Assembly (NCBI GenBank): GCA_964568975.1
Contig: CAZMSO010000046.1
Span: forward strand, 1 to 23,260
Direction of reading: 5' to 3'
Source: CAZADA01 sp964568975
GTDB lineage: Bacteria; Pseudomonadota; Alphaproteobacteria; Caulobacterales; Maricaulaceae
DNA length: 23,260 nucleotides
In this document: piece by piece, positions 6,175-13,616 of the stretch
Layout: each line of letters starts with the position of its first letter
Position numbering within the stretch: position 1 is the stretch's first letter
Made by a program: the position numbers and the translations under genes
Notes under the pieces: model-generated
The model's input: the letters and a program-made list of their open reading frames with translations, nothing else
What the model was told of the DNA's origin: nothing
Database searches by the model: none

Positions 6175-7866
6175 TTAGGCCGCTTCGCGCGCGCGCAAGC
6201 TCTCAAGCATGGCGTCGACATCCGCCATGGGCGCGTCGACATGGGTCAAGGCTGAGCGCGCCATCTGGACAGCCGGCTCCACGCTTTCCAGGATTACGTC
6301 CTGGGCCCCGGCCTTTGTGAGCCGTTCCGCGGCCGCGGCGTCGCGCGCGCGCGCGATGATGGGGACGTTGCGACCGCGGGCGCGCACGGCTGAGACTGCC
6401 CGCTCCGCCGCGATCGGGTCGTCCAATGTGATGACGAAGGCCGTGGCGTTGGCGAGGCCCGCGCGCTCCAACAGCTCCACCCGCGCGGCGTCGCCAAACA
6501 ACACCGGCTGCTTTGCGTTGCGGGCCTGGACCACCACGCCGGCGTCCCGCTCAACCGCGACCCAGGGGGCGTTGCAGTCGCTCAGCGCGCCCGCAATGAG
6601 CCGCCCCACCCGGCCATAGCCGGCGATCACGACATGCCCGCCGGCCGCGGCCGCCGCCGCTTGGGGGCCTTCATGGGGACGCGTGAGCGCCGTCGACAAG
6701 CCGCGCCCGAAAATGTCCATCACAGGGGCGACGACCATAGAGCCCGCAATCACGAGGGCCATAAACTGGCCGACATCCTCAGGCAGCACGCCGACCACGA
6801 GCGCCGCCGCGACGACGACGAAGCCGAACTCCCCCGCTTGTGACAACAAGAGGCTCACGCGCGCGGCTTCGCTCACCCGGCTGCGGAACAACAGCGCTAA
6901 GACAAAAATGATCGCCGCTTTAAACGCGGCCAACCCAATGATGGCGGCGGCCAACCGCAAAGGCGTCTCCAACGCGGCGCTGGGATCCAGCGTCATACCG
7001 ACGCCAATGAAGAACAAGCCCAACAAGAGCCCGCGGAACGGCTCAATGTCGGTTTCGATTTGAGCGCGATACTCTGTCTCGGCCAACAAAAGCCCGGCTA
7101 AGAACGCGCCCAGGACCGCCGACAAGCCCGCTTGCTCCGTCGCCCACGCGGTCAAGAGCGCGCTCAACACCACGAGGCCCATGAACAAATCCGCACTGCG
7201 TTCTGAGGCGATCACATGGAAGACGCGCCGCACCACCACGCGCCCGACGACCACAATCACCACCACCGCAATCAGCGCGCGCGCGAGCGCCTCGCCCACC
7301 GCCAGCGCCACGCCCGTGACGCCGCCGCCGCTGTCGGCGAGGATCTGGATCAGCAACAGCGTCGGCGCGACCGCTAAGTCCTGGAACAACAAAATGGAAA
7401 ACGCCACGCGCCCGGCCGGGCTTGCGAGTTCGCGCCGCTCCGTCAGCAGCTGGACCGCGATGGCGGTGGAGGAAAACGCAAAGCAGGCCCCCAGCACGAT
7501 GGCCGCGCCGCCGCTATTGCCCCACGCATAGGCGATGCCCGCCACCACCGCCGCTGTAACGGTCAATTGCGCCGCGCCGAGGCCGAAAATGTAGTATCGC
7601 AGCGTGCGCAAGCGCTCCAGCGACAGCTCCAAACCAATGGAGAACAGCAAGAAAATCACGCCAAGCTCGGCGATGGAGCGCACGCCCTCCGCGTCGGCGA
7701 CGACTTGAAAGCCCCCCGGGCCTAAAGCCACGCCGGCGAGCAAATAACCAATCACCGGGCTCAAGCCCAAGCGACGGCACACCGGCGCAGCCGCCAGCCC
7801 CGCGGCCAACAACACTAAGACATCGGCCAAATAAGGCAGTGCGTGACTGGCGGGTTCTGTGTGCAT
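6175..7866 (-). CDS. Monovalent cation:proton antiporter, KefB/KefC type (CPA2)
   Basis: A 563-residue inner-membrane transporter. Residues about 10-390 form a 12- to 13-helix Na+/H+-exchanger domain with LLFQDLAVAP (QD near 162) and the QAGEFGFV segment typical of Kef proteins; residues about 410-530 form a TrkA-N (RCK) domain with the nucleotide-binding loop GYGRVGR (about 416-422). Proteins of this family move K+ (or Na+) out in exchange for H+, gated by nucleotide or, in E. coli, glutathione adducts. No KefF/KefG-type partner is adjacent. The ATG at 7866 follows GGGAGGG (7878-7884); a GTG at 7893 is a weaker choice. It is divergent from the CaCA antiporter. Confidence 0.93.
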   Translation of the reverse strand: MHTEPASHALPYLADVLVLLAAGLAAAPVCRRLGLSPVIGYLLAGVALGPGGFQVVADAEGVRSIAELGVIFLLFSIGLELSLERLRTLRYYIFGLGAAQLTVTAAVVAGIAYAWGNSGGAAIVLGACFAFSSTAIAVQLLTERRELASPAGRVAFSILLFQDLAVAPTLLLIQILADSGGGVTGVALAVGEALARALIAVVVIVVVGRVVVRRVFHVIASERSADLFMGLVVLSALLTAWATEQAGLSAVLGAFLAGLLLAETEYRAQIETDIEPFRGLLLGLFFIGVGMTLDPSAALETPLRLAAAIIGLAAFKAAIIFVLALLFRSRVSEAARVSLLLSQAGEFGFVVVAAALVVGVLPEDVGQFMALVIAGSMVVAPVMDIFGRGLSTALTRPHEGPQAAAAAAGGHVVIAGYGRVGRLIAGALSDCNAPWVAVERDAGVVVQARNAKQPVLFGDAARVELLERAGLANATAFVITLDDPIAAERAVSAVRARGRNVPIIARARDAAAAERLTKAGAQDVILESVEPAVQMARSALTHVDAPMADVDAMLESLRAREAA

Positions 7867-7930
7867 GCGTGTGAGGCCCTCCCGCCGGATCACGCGGCGC
7901 CGCAGCGCTAGGAAACGGTGACAGGTCGGG

Positions 7931-7936
7931 TATAAC
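7931..7936 (+). promoter_or_regulatory. Possible -10 element for the antiporter-pterin operon
   Basis: TATAAC on the plus strand in the 127-base divergent gap, about 58 bases before the ATG at 7994. It is the most A+T-rich hexamer there. I see no convincing -35 at the right distance, so the call is tentative. Confidence 0.35.
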
Positions 7937-7993
7937 AGCCGCGTCTTAAGGGTGGCGTGATTTCTCGCGCCGCGTCAGGAGCCGCCCCTTTAT

Positions 7994-8980
7994 ATGCAGA
8001 ACCTCCCGCTGATTGTGATGCTGGCGGCGCTCGCCGCCGGCTTTGTGGCGTTGTTTTGGGCGGGCGACACGCTGGTGAACGGCGCCACGGCGATGGCCCG
8101 CCGGGCGGGCTTGCGACCTCTGTTCATCGGTCTGACGATTGTCGCGTTCGGCACCTCCGCGCCGGAGCTGATGGTCAGCGCGAGCGCCGTCGCCGGCGGC
8201 GCGCCGGAGCTTGCGCTGGGCAACATTGTCGGCTCCAACATCGCTAATGTGCTGTTGGTGCTGGGCTTGCCGGCGATGTTTGCGCCCATTGCGCCGGGGC
8301 CGAAGGGCGTGCGCCGCAACGCCGTCATCGGACTGATCGCGGCGTTGGTGTTGGTGCTGTTCGCCGCTGGCGGCGGCCTTGACCGCGGCCATGGCGTCGT
8401 CCTGCTTGCGGGCATCGCGACGTATCTCATCAGCATGTGGCGGCTGGCGCAGAACCCGTCGTCGGAAGCCGATGTGCAAGCGGTCACGCCTGACAGTGAT
8501 GATGACGCGCATTTGCCGCGGACGTGGTGGCGGATTTGGGCGTGTGTGGTCGGCGGCGGCGTCGGCTTGCCGGTGGGGGCGTGGTTGATTGTGGAAAGCG
8601 GGGTGGCGTTAGCGACCGCTTTGGCGATGCCCAAGGCGTTGATCGGGCTGACCGCGGTGGCGATCGGCACGTCCTTGCCGGAATTGGCCGCGACCACGGC
8701 GGCGGCGTTTCGCCGGCAAACCGACTTAGCGATCGGCAATGTGTTGGGCTCAAACATCTTCAACATTCTGGCCGTCGGCGGGGCGGCGTCGCTGGTGGGG
8801 CGCATCCCCACGCCGGACGGCTTTCTTGGGTATGATTTGCGCGTGATGGTCGCCTCGGCTGTGGCGCTTCTGGCCGTGACGCTGATGCGTCGGGGCGTGC
8901 CGCGCCTGTTGGGCGTGGCGTTTCTGACCGCTTATGTCGCGTATGTCGTGGGGTCGGCTCGCATTCAAGGCGTCATGTGA
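7994..8980 (+). CDS. Ca2+/Na+:H+ antiporter-like, CaCA family (YrbG-type)
   Basis: A 328-residue inner-membrane protein with about ten helices in two inverted halves. The paired alpha repeats that define the Ca2+:cation antiporter superfamily are clear: GTSAPE (53-58) with GNIVGSN (77-83), and GTSLPE (225-230) with GNVLGSN (248-254). The two Glu in GTSxPE are the ion-binding residues of the family. A short acidic loop (about 158-172) joins the halves. The length matches bacterial YrbG-like proteins; the actual ion is unknown. AGGAG lies 12 bases before the ATG at 7994. Its stop overlaps the next gene's GTG start in GTGA, so it is translationally coupled to the pterin genes, an unusual pairing. 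Confidence 0.93.
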   Translation: MQNLPLIVMLAALAAGFVALFWAGDTLVNGATAMARRAGLRPLFIGLTIVAFGTSAPELMVSASAVAGGAPELALGNIVGSNIANVLLVLGLPAMFAPIAPGPKGVRRNAVIGLIAALVLVLFAAGGGLDRGHGVVLLAGIATYLISMWRLAQNPSSEADVQAVTPDSDDDAHLPRTWWRIWACVVGGGVGLPVGAWLIVESGVALATALAMPKALIGLTAVAIGTSLPELAATTAAAFRRQTDLAIGNVLGSNIFNILAVGGAASLVGRIPTPDGFLGYDLRVMVASAVALLAVTLMRRGVPRLLGVAFLTAYVAYVVGSARIQGVM

Positions 8981-9504
8981 CCACCTCCACCGCTATGACG
9001 AAACCCGCCGCCCCCGCCGCCCCACGCGTCGCCGCCCCAAGCGGTGCAACCGCAAGCGACGCCGCCCCAAGCGTCGCCGCTGTGGTCGTGACGGTCTCCA
9101 AACGCTTTCAGTTCGAGGCCGCCCATCGGTTCGAGCATGAAGACCCCAGCCATCCCTTCAGCCGCCTGCATGGCCATTCCTTTGAAGGGGTCGTGGAGCT
9201 GCGCGGCGCGCCTGTGCGCCAGGGCGGGTTCGTGCACGACTTTTGGGACGTGGAGGCGCGCGTGCGCGACGCGATTGCGGACTTCGATCACAGCTATCTC
9301 AATGATGTCGCGGACTTGGAAAGCCCGTCTTTAGAGAACATTGCGTTGACGATTTTCCGCCGCCTCGCGCCGCAGCTGCCCAATTTGGAAGCTGTGACGA
9401 TCGCGCGGCCGTCATGTGGGGAAAGCGCGCGGGTGCGCCGGGCTGCGCCTGGGGACGCCGAGCGCGACGGGTCGCCCGCCCCCTCAGGAGCCGCGACCCC
9501 ATGA
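8977..9504 (+). CDS. 6-pyruvoyl-tetrahydropterin synthase/QueD homologue lacking the catalytic Cys
   Basis: A 175-residue member of the PTPS/QueD family (COG0720). Zinc ligands H50, H65 and H67 (AAHR and RLHGH), the Asp-His pair (D104-H105 in FDHSYLND) and E120 (SLEN) are present. Aligned by eye with E. coli QueD (HKCGRLHGH), this protein reads HPFSRLHGH, so the catalytic Cys is Phe61; the Glu that anchors the pterin near the C-terminus appears replaced by Arg (TIARPSCGE, R144). It is therefore unlikely to be an ordinary QueD. Residues 1-37 are an Ala/Pro-rich extension. The GTG at 8977 overlaps the upstream stop by 4 bases and follows AAGG; ATG 8995 is possible. The 3' end overlaps the reductase by 4 bases. 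Confidence 0.88.
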   Translation: MTTSTAMTKPAAPAAPRVAAPSGATASDAAPSVAAVVVTVSKRFQFEAAHRFEHEDPSHPFSRLHGHSFEGVVELRGAPVRQGGFVHDFWDVEARVRDAIADFDHSYLNDVADLESPSLENIALTIFRRLAPQLPNLEAVTIARPSCGESARVRRAAPGDAERDGSPAPSGAATP

Positions 9505-10259
9505 GCGGGGCGGTGCTGGTCACTGGCGGCGGCGCGCGCGTCGGCCGCGCGATCGCGGAGGCCCTTGGCGCGGATGGCTGGGCTGTGGCGGTGCATTTTA
9601 ATCGCTCCCACGAGCCGGCCCAGGAGACGGCCGCCGCGATCCGCGCCCAGGGCGGCGCCGCCGCGACCGTGCCTGCTGATCTGACGGATCCTGACGCGGT
9701 TGACGGGCTGGTCGATGCAGCGGCGGCCGCCCTTGAGCGTCCGCTCACGGCGTTGATCAACAACGCCTCCACCTTTGAAGACGACAGCGTCGAGACCATG
9801 ACCCGCGACAGCTGGGATCACCATTTCGAGGCGAATTGCCGCGCGCCATGCTTTCTCGTCCAGCGCTTCGCCGCCCAAGTGCCGCAGGATGTTCAGGGGG
9901 CGGTCGTCAACATTCTTGACCAACGCGTGCGCAAACCCACGCCTCAATTCTTCACCTATGCAATGTCGAAAGCCGCCCTCGCCTGGGCGACGGTGACGAT
10001 GGCCCAGGCGCTTGCGCCGCGGGTGCGCGTCAACGGCCTCGGCCCAGGGCCGACGCTGCGCAATCGCCGCCAGGATGACGACAGTTGGCGCGCGCAACTG
10101 GCCGCGACGGCGCTCGAAATCGGATCGCCGCCGGCGGAGATTGTCGCCGGCGTGCGCTATCTGTTGGCCGCGCGCGCGGTCACCGGCCAGGTGATGCTTG
10201 TCGATGGCGGCCAGCATTTGGCGTGGAAAACCCCCGACGTCTGGGGCGTTCGCGAATGA
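9501..10259 (+). CDS. SDR oxidoreductase, PTR1/FolM-like pteridine reductase
   Basis: A 252-residue short-chain dehydrogenase. The Rossmann motif TGGGARVGR (8-16) and HFNRS (32-36) match the NADPH-binding pattern of PTR1-type pteridine reductases. The catalytic line is D140 (NILD), Y153 and K157 (YAMSK); an Asp where most SDRs have Ser is the mark of PTR1 and FolM, as I recall them. NNAS and VNGLGPGP are also present. Expected reaction: NADPH-dependent reduction of dihydropterins (dihydromonapterin, dihydrobiopterin or dihydrofolate). The ATG at 9501 overlaps the PTPS stop (ATGA), with AGGAG 10 bases upstream, and its own stop overlaps the aldolase start in the same way. Neighbours strongly support a pterin substrate. 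Confidence 0.9.
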   Translation: MSGAVLVTGGGARVGRAIAEALGADGWAVAVHFNRSHEPAQETAAAIRAQGGAAATVPADLTDPDAVDGLVDAAAAALERPLTALINNASTFEDDSVETMTRDSWDHHFEANCRAPCFLVQRFAAQVPQDVQGAVVNILDQRVRKPTPQFFTYAMSKAALAWATVTMAQALAPRVRVNGLGPGPTLRNRRQDDDSWRAQLAATALEIGSPPAEIVAGVRYLLAARAVTGQVMLVDGGQHLAWKTPDVWGVRE

Positions 10260-10708
10260 CGGGCCGCAGCCGTGTCCCCCGCGCGAAACCCTTGCCGGCG
10301 CGCCCTGAAACGATCCGCACCCGCGCCCAGCGGGACGCGGCGCGACGCGGCTCGGTCGTGTTTTTGCGCGGGCTGCAGGTGGACGCCTCCGTCGGCGTGC
10401 ATCCCCACGAGCGTGAAAGCCGTCAGCTCATTTTGGTGGATGTGGAGTTGGATTTGGGTTCTCTGCCGCCGCCGCGAGACGATCGCCTCGCTGAGACAGT
10501 GGATTATCAGCGCCTGGCGACGGCGGTGACCGCCATGGCCCGGGAGGGCCATGTCCAGCTCGTGGAGACCCTCGCCCACCGGATTGCAGACTGGTGCCTC
10601 GCGGATCCGCGAGTGCGCGGCGCGCGCGTGCGCATTGAAAAGCCGGCCGCTCTCGCCCACGCCGCCGCCGCGGGGTGCGACGTCACGCGCCGGCGCGACG
10701 ACCTTTAA
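10256..10708 (+). CDS. Dihydroneopterin aldolase/epimerase (FolB/FolX family)
   Basis: A 150-residue protein with a FolB-type T-fold after a basic N-terminal extension of about 33 residues. The family's pterin-handling residues are visible by alignment: E52 (VGVHPHERE), Y84 (VDYQRL), E104 (QLVETLA) and K129 (IEKPAAL). FolB cleaves 7,8-dihydroneopterin to 6-hydroxymethyl-dihydropterin in folate synthesis; FolX in the same family epimerises dihydroneopterin triphosphate towards monapterin. The sequence alone does not decide between them. The ATG at 10256 overlaps the reductase stop (ATGA). It is the last gene of the coupled antiporter-PTPS-reductase-aldolase operon. The N-terminal extension is longer than usual. 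Confidence 0.88.
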   Translation: MTGRSRVPRAKPLPARPETIRTRAQRDAARRGSVVFLRGLQVDASVGVHPHERESRQLILVDVELDLGSLPPPRDDRLAETVDYQRLATAVTAMAREGHVQLVETLAHRIADWCLADPRVRGARVRIEKPAALAHAAAAGCDVTRRRDDL

Positions 10709-10872
10709 CGCCTTGACGCCGTCACGCCTGCTCGCCGCGCTGGAATCAGCTAGAGAGTGGGTGGTCGCGTCTGCGCGGCGGTTCACGGTCCGCTTGAGAG
10801 TGTGAACAGTGTGTAAACGCAGCCTGCAGCCGTTAGCGCGCGGGCAAGATTTTTCCGGTTTACTGGATCATA

Positions 10873-10896
10873 GATCAGCTGGCGACTTAGCTGATC
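10873..10896. promoter_or_regulatory. Perfect 8-bp inverted repeat, candidate operator
   Basis: GATCAGCT (10873-10880) and AGCTGATC (10889-10896) flank 8 bases, and an extra GGATCA (10865-10870) is complementary to TGATCC at 10892-10897. The region is relatively A+T-rich (TTTTTCCGGTTTACT just upstream) and ends 21 bases before the ATG at 10918, a good place for an operator or a leader stem. The regulator is unknown. Confidence 0.55.
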
Positions 10897-10917
10897 CGCG
10901 TCCAGAAAGCCGGGATC

Positions 10918-11367
10918 ATGCGCCAGAACGCCCCTTCGCCGCACAGCGATACGCCCGCTGCGACCCGATCGCTTCAGCGCGCGCCCCACAAAGCTGTGAT
11001 GGCGCTTGCGGATGCGCCGGACACTCATGTGTCCTGTCCCTGGTGCGCCCGCGAGGGGATCGCTGACCCCGGACGCCTTGAAGCCTACGAACAACGTGTC
11101 GGCGATATGCGCGTCATCCACATTTGGTGCACGCGCGATGATGACCACACCACCTGCGTCAGCGGCGCGCGCGAGACGGTGTTCGTCGGCGTGCCCGACA
11201 TCGCCGCGCGCCGAGCGCCGGCAAGCCCGAAGCCGAAACGCGCTTTCCCGGCGGCGAATGAATCCAGTCCCACGCCGTCAGACAGCCCCGAGCCCGCCCA
11301 ACCGTCCACGGACGACCCCGCGCGTGCGTCCGACAGCGCAGACATGGGCGGCGTTCAGCGCCCCTAA
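10918..11367 (+). CDS. Small protein with four cysteines, possible zinc site
   Basis: A 149-residue protein I do not recognise. Residues about 30-95 look folded and contain CPWC (C40, C43) and later WCTRDDDHTTC (C71, C80), a spacing that could bind one zinc ion. Residues about 97-149 are Pro, Ser, Asp and Ala-rich and probably disordered. There is no signal peptide or membrane span. I kept the ATG at 10918, but the ribosome binding site is weak (AGAAAG); an ATG at 10999, just before the cysteine region, is possible. It sits alone, after a 209-base gap with an inverted repeat, and 71 bases before uvrC. Function unknown. Confidence 0.6.
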   Translation: MRQNAPSPHSDTPAATRSLQRAPHKAVMALADAPDTHVSCPWCAREGIADPGRLEAYEQRVGDMRVIHIWCTRDDDHTTCVSGARETVFVGVPDIAARRAPASPKPKRAFPAANESSPTPSDSPEPAQPSTDDPARASDSADMGGVQRP

Positions 11368-11438
11368 GGGACGCACAGCGCCGGCGACACCGCACGCGCC
11401 CCCTCACGCCGTCGCGCGACGCGGCTTATGTTGAGGGC

Positions 11439-13346
11439 ATGGACCAAGCACCCACACGCACGCTACTCACCACCCAAGAGCGGGCCGGCCGCACCGGCGC
11501 GGCCGTCATCAAAGATTACGCCGGCCGCTTGCCGCCAAAACCTGGCGTCTACCGCATGCTCGATCGCGCGGGCGAGGTGCTTTACGTCGGCAAAGCCAAG
11601 AATTTGAAGAACCGGGTGATGAGTTATGTCCGCTCCGGCGGGCACACCCGGTTTATCGCCAAAGCGATCATGGACACCGCCGCCATGGAGTTCGTGGTCA
11701 CGGACACAGAAACCGAAGCGTTGCTGCTTGAATGCAACCTGATCAAGAAACTGAAGCCAAAGTACAATATTCTACTGCGCGATGACAAATCATTTCCCTA
11801 CATCCTCGTGCGCCGCGACCACGCAGCGCCGCAAATACTCAAGCACCGTGGCGCGCGGTCCATCAAAGGTGCTTATTTTGGGCCATTCGCCTCTGCAGGC
11901 GCGGTCAATCGCACGCTCAACACCTTACAGAAGGCGTTTCTGCTGCGCACTTGCTCGGATTCCTATTATGCGAACCGCACCCGCCCCTGCATGCTCCACC
12001 AAATCAAGCGCTGCGCCGCGCCGTGCGTCGATTATGTGTCGTTGGAAGACTATGGCGCGCTGGTTGACGACGCTGAGGCGTTTTTGAGCGGCACGTCCGA
12101 CGCCCTGCGCAAACGCCTCCAGCAAGAGATGGAGCACGCGTCCCAGGCGTTGGAGTTCGAGCGCGCCGCTCAGCTGCGCAACCGGATCCGAGCGCTTGCG
12201 CCCATCACGACAGACCAAGGGATCAACCCCGCTGGCGTGGAGGAAGCCGATGTCGTCGCCGTCCACCAGGAAGGCGCCCAATCGTGCATCCAGATCTTCT
12301 TTTTTCGCGCCGGCCAGAATTGGGGCGACCGGGCGGTCTTTCCTCGCCACGACGCCGATGCGCGCCCGCACCACATTCTCGAAGCCTTTCTCGGTCAGTT
12401 TTACGAGGATAAACCCGCGCCGCGGTTGATCCTCACCTCCCACGCGCTGGAGGCCGCGCCGCTGTTGGAAGAGGCGTTAAGCCTGCGCGCGGACCGCAAG
12501 GTCGCGATCCACACGCCCCAGCGGGGCGAAAAAGCAAAGCTTGTAGAGCACGCGCGCCGCAACGCCCAAGAAGCGCTCGCGCGACGATTGGCGGAACGCG
12601 CCGCGCAAGCAACTCAACTCGCAGGCGTTGCGACGGTGTTTGATTTGCCCCGTCCGCCCCAACGGATCGAGGTCTATGACAACTCCCACATTCAGGGCTC
12701 TAAAGCCGTCGGCGCTATGATTGTCGCGGGCCCGGAAGGCTTTGAGAAGCGCGGCTACCGGACGTTCACGATTAAGTCCGAGGATCTCACGCCCGGCGAT
12801 GATTACGCCATGATGCGCGAAGTGCTGCGCCGGCGGTTTCAACGCCTCGCTAAAGCGAAGGCGGCCGACGGCGAGACCGGCGCGGCGGAGGCCTGGCCCG
12901 ATCTTGTGCTGGTCGATGGCGGGCGCGGCCAATTGTCGGCCGCGTTGGAGGTGTTGGAGGCGGTGGGTCTCACGCCGGCTGACATCCCCATCGCCGCGGT
13001 GGCTAAGGGACCGGACCGCAACGCCGGGCGCGAGCAGTTCTTTCGTCCAGGCGCGGCGCCTTTTCAACTGCCGCCGACCTCCTCCACGCTGTATTACTTG
13101 CAAAGACTGCGCGATGAAGCGCATCGTTTCGCGATTACGACTCACCGCGCCAAGCGTTCGAAGGACGCCGCGCGCAACCCATTGGACGACATTCCCGGCG
13201 TCGGTCCGGCGCGGAAGCGGGCGCTGTTGGAACACTTTGGCTCCGCACGCAGCGTCAAACGCGCTAATCTGGCGGACTTGGAAAAGGTGGACGGCGTGTC
13301 CAAACACTTGGCGAAGAAGATCTATGACTGGTTCAGAGAGACTTGA
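11439..13346 (+). CDS. uvrC: Excinuclease ABC subunit C
   Basis: A 635-residue UvrC, the nuclease that cuts on both sides of a lesion after UvrAB loading in nucleotide excision repair. Domains in order: GIY-YIG nuclease (PGVYRM 35-40, LYVGKA 48-53); a Cys cluster (C172, C184, C192, C196) that matches the conserved RTC...RPC...RC..PC region; a UVR motif for UvrB binding (about 228-252); an RNase H-like C-terminal nuclease with D414 (YDNSHIQG), D493 (LVDGGRGQ) and H564; then two helix-hairpin-helix motifs (about 582-625). Length is normal. The ATG at 11439 has GAGGG only one base away, while TATGTT at 11427-11432 could be a -10 for a leaderless mRNA; this is speculative. Confidence 0.98.
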   Translation: MDQAPTRTLLTTQERAGRTGAAVIKDYAGRLPPKPGVYRMLDRAGEVLYVGKAKNLKNRVMSYVRSGGHTRFIAKAIMDTAAMEFVVTDTETEALLLECNLIKKLKPKYNILLRDDKSFPYILVRRDHAAPQILKHRGARSIKGAYFGPFASAGAVNRTLNTLQKAFLLRTCSDSYYANRTRPCMLHQIKRCAAPCVDYVSLEDYGALVDDAEAFLSGTSDALRKRLQQEMEHASQALEFERAAQLRNRIRALAPITTDQGINPAGVEEADVVAVHQEGAQSCIQIFFFRAGQNWGDRAVFPRHDADARPHHILEAFLGQFYEDKPAPRLILTSHALEAAPLLEEALSLRADRKVAIHTPQRGEKAKLVEHARRNAQEALARRLAERAAQATQLAGVATVFDLPRPPQRIEVYDNSHIQGSKAVGAMIVAGPEGFEKRGYRTFTIKSEDLTPGDDYAMMREVLRRRFQRLAKAKAADGETGAAEAWPDLVLVDGGRGQLSAALEVLEAVGLTPADIPIAAVAKGPDRNAGREQFFRPGAAPFQLPPTSSTLYYLQRLRDEAHRFAITTHRAKRSKDAARNPLDDIPGVGPARKRALLEHFGSARSVKRANLADLEKVDGVSKHLAKKIYDWFRET

Positions 13347-13560
13347 GACATCCACTGCGGCGGCGTCCGGCGGCGCCCGCTGGGGCCGCAGCGTGGCCGC
13401 CGGCTTGGCGGCGGGGCTCGTCTTTGCGGTGATCGCGGGTGTGTGGGACTATATGGAGGGCGCGAGCTTTCCCAGTCTCAAATGGTTCATCGCGGTGCCG
13501 TTCGTCACGGTCGCGATGACGGTGTGGCATCGCCTGACGGACAAAAACCGCCCGCGTTGA
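13324..13560 (+). CDS. 78-residue two-span membrane protein overlapping uvrC
   Basis: A 78-residue protein whose ATG lies 23 bases inside the end of uvrC, in another frame, after a purine-rich GAAGAAGA. Residues 1-21 are polar and basic; two hydrophobic segments follow (about 22-38 and 50-64), joined by an acidic/aromatic loop (WDYMEG), and the tail is basic (TDKNRPR). A two-span inner-membrane protein with both ends in the cytoplasm is likely. I do not recognise the family. It fits an operon uvrC - this gene - pgsA, being 56 bases before pgsA. The same frame is open further upstream inside uvrC, but that part is a shadow. Confidence 0.7.
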   Translation: MTGSERLETSTAAASGGARWGRSVAAGLAAGLVFAVIAGVWDYMEGASFPSLKWFIAVPFVTVAMTVWHRLTDKNRPR

Positions 13561-13616
13561 CCGCCCGCTGCCTCGCCCCGCCGCCCTGCTCCTTCTGCTC
13601 CCCACGAAAGGCCGTC

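Noticed and set aside
8977..9504. PTPS-III (folate-type, Glu replacing Cys)
   Set aside because: The residue at the Cys position is Phe, and no Glu falls in the short stretch before HGH where PTPS-III has it.
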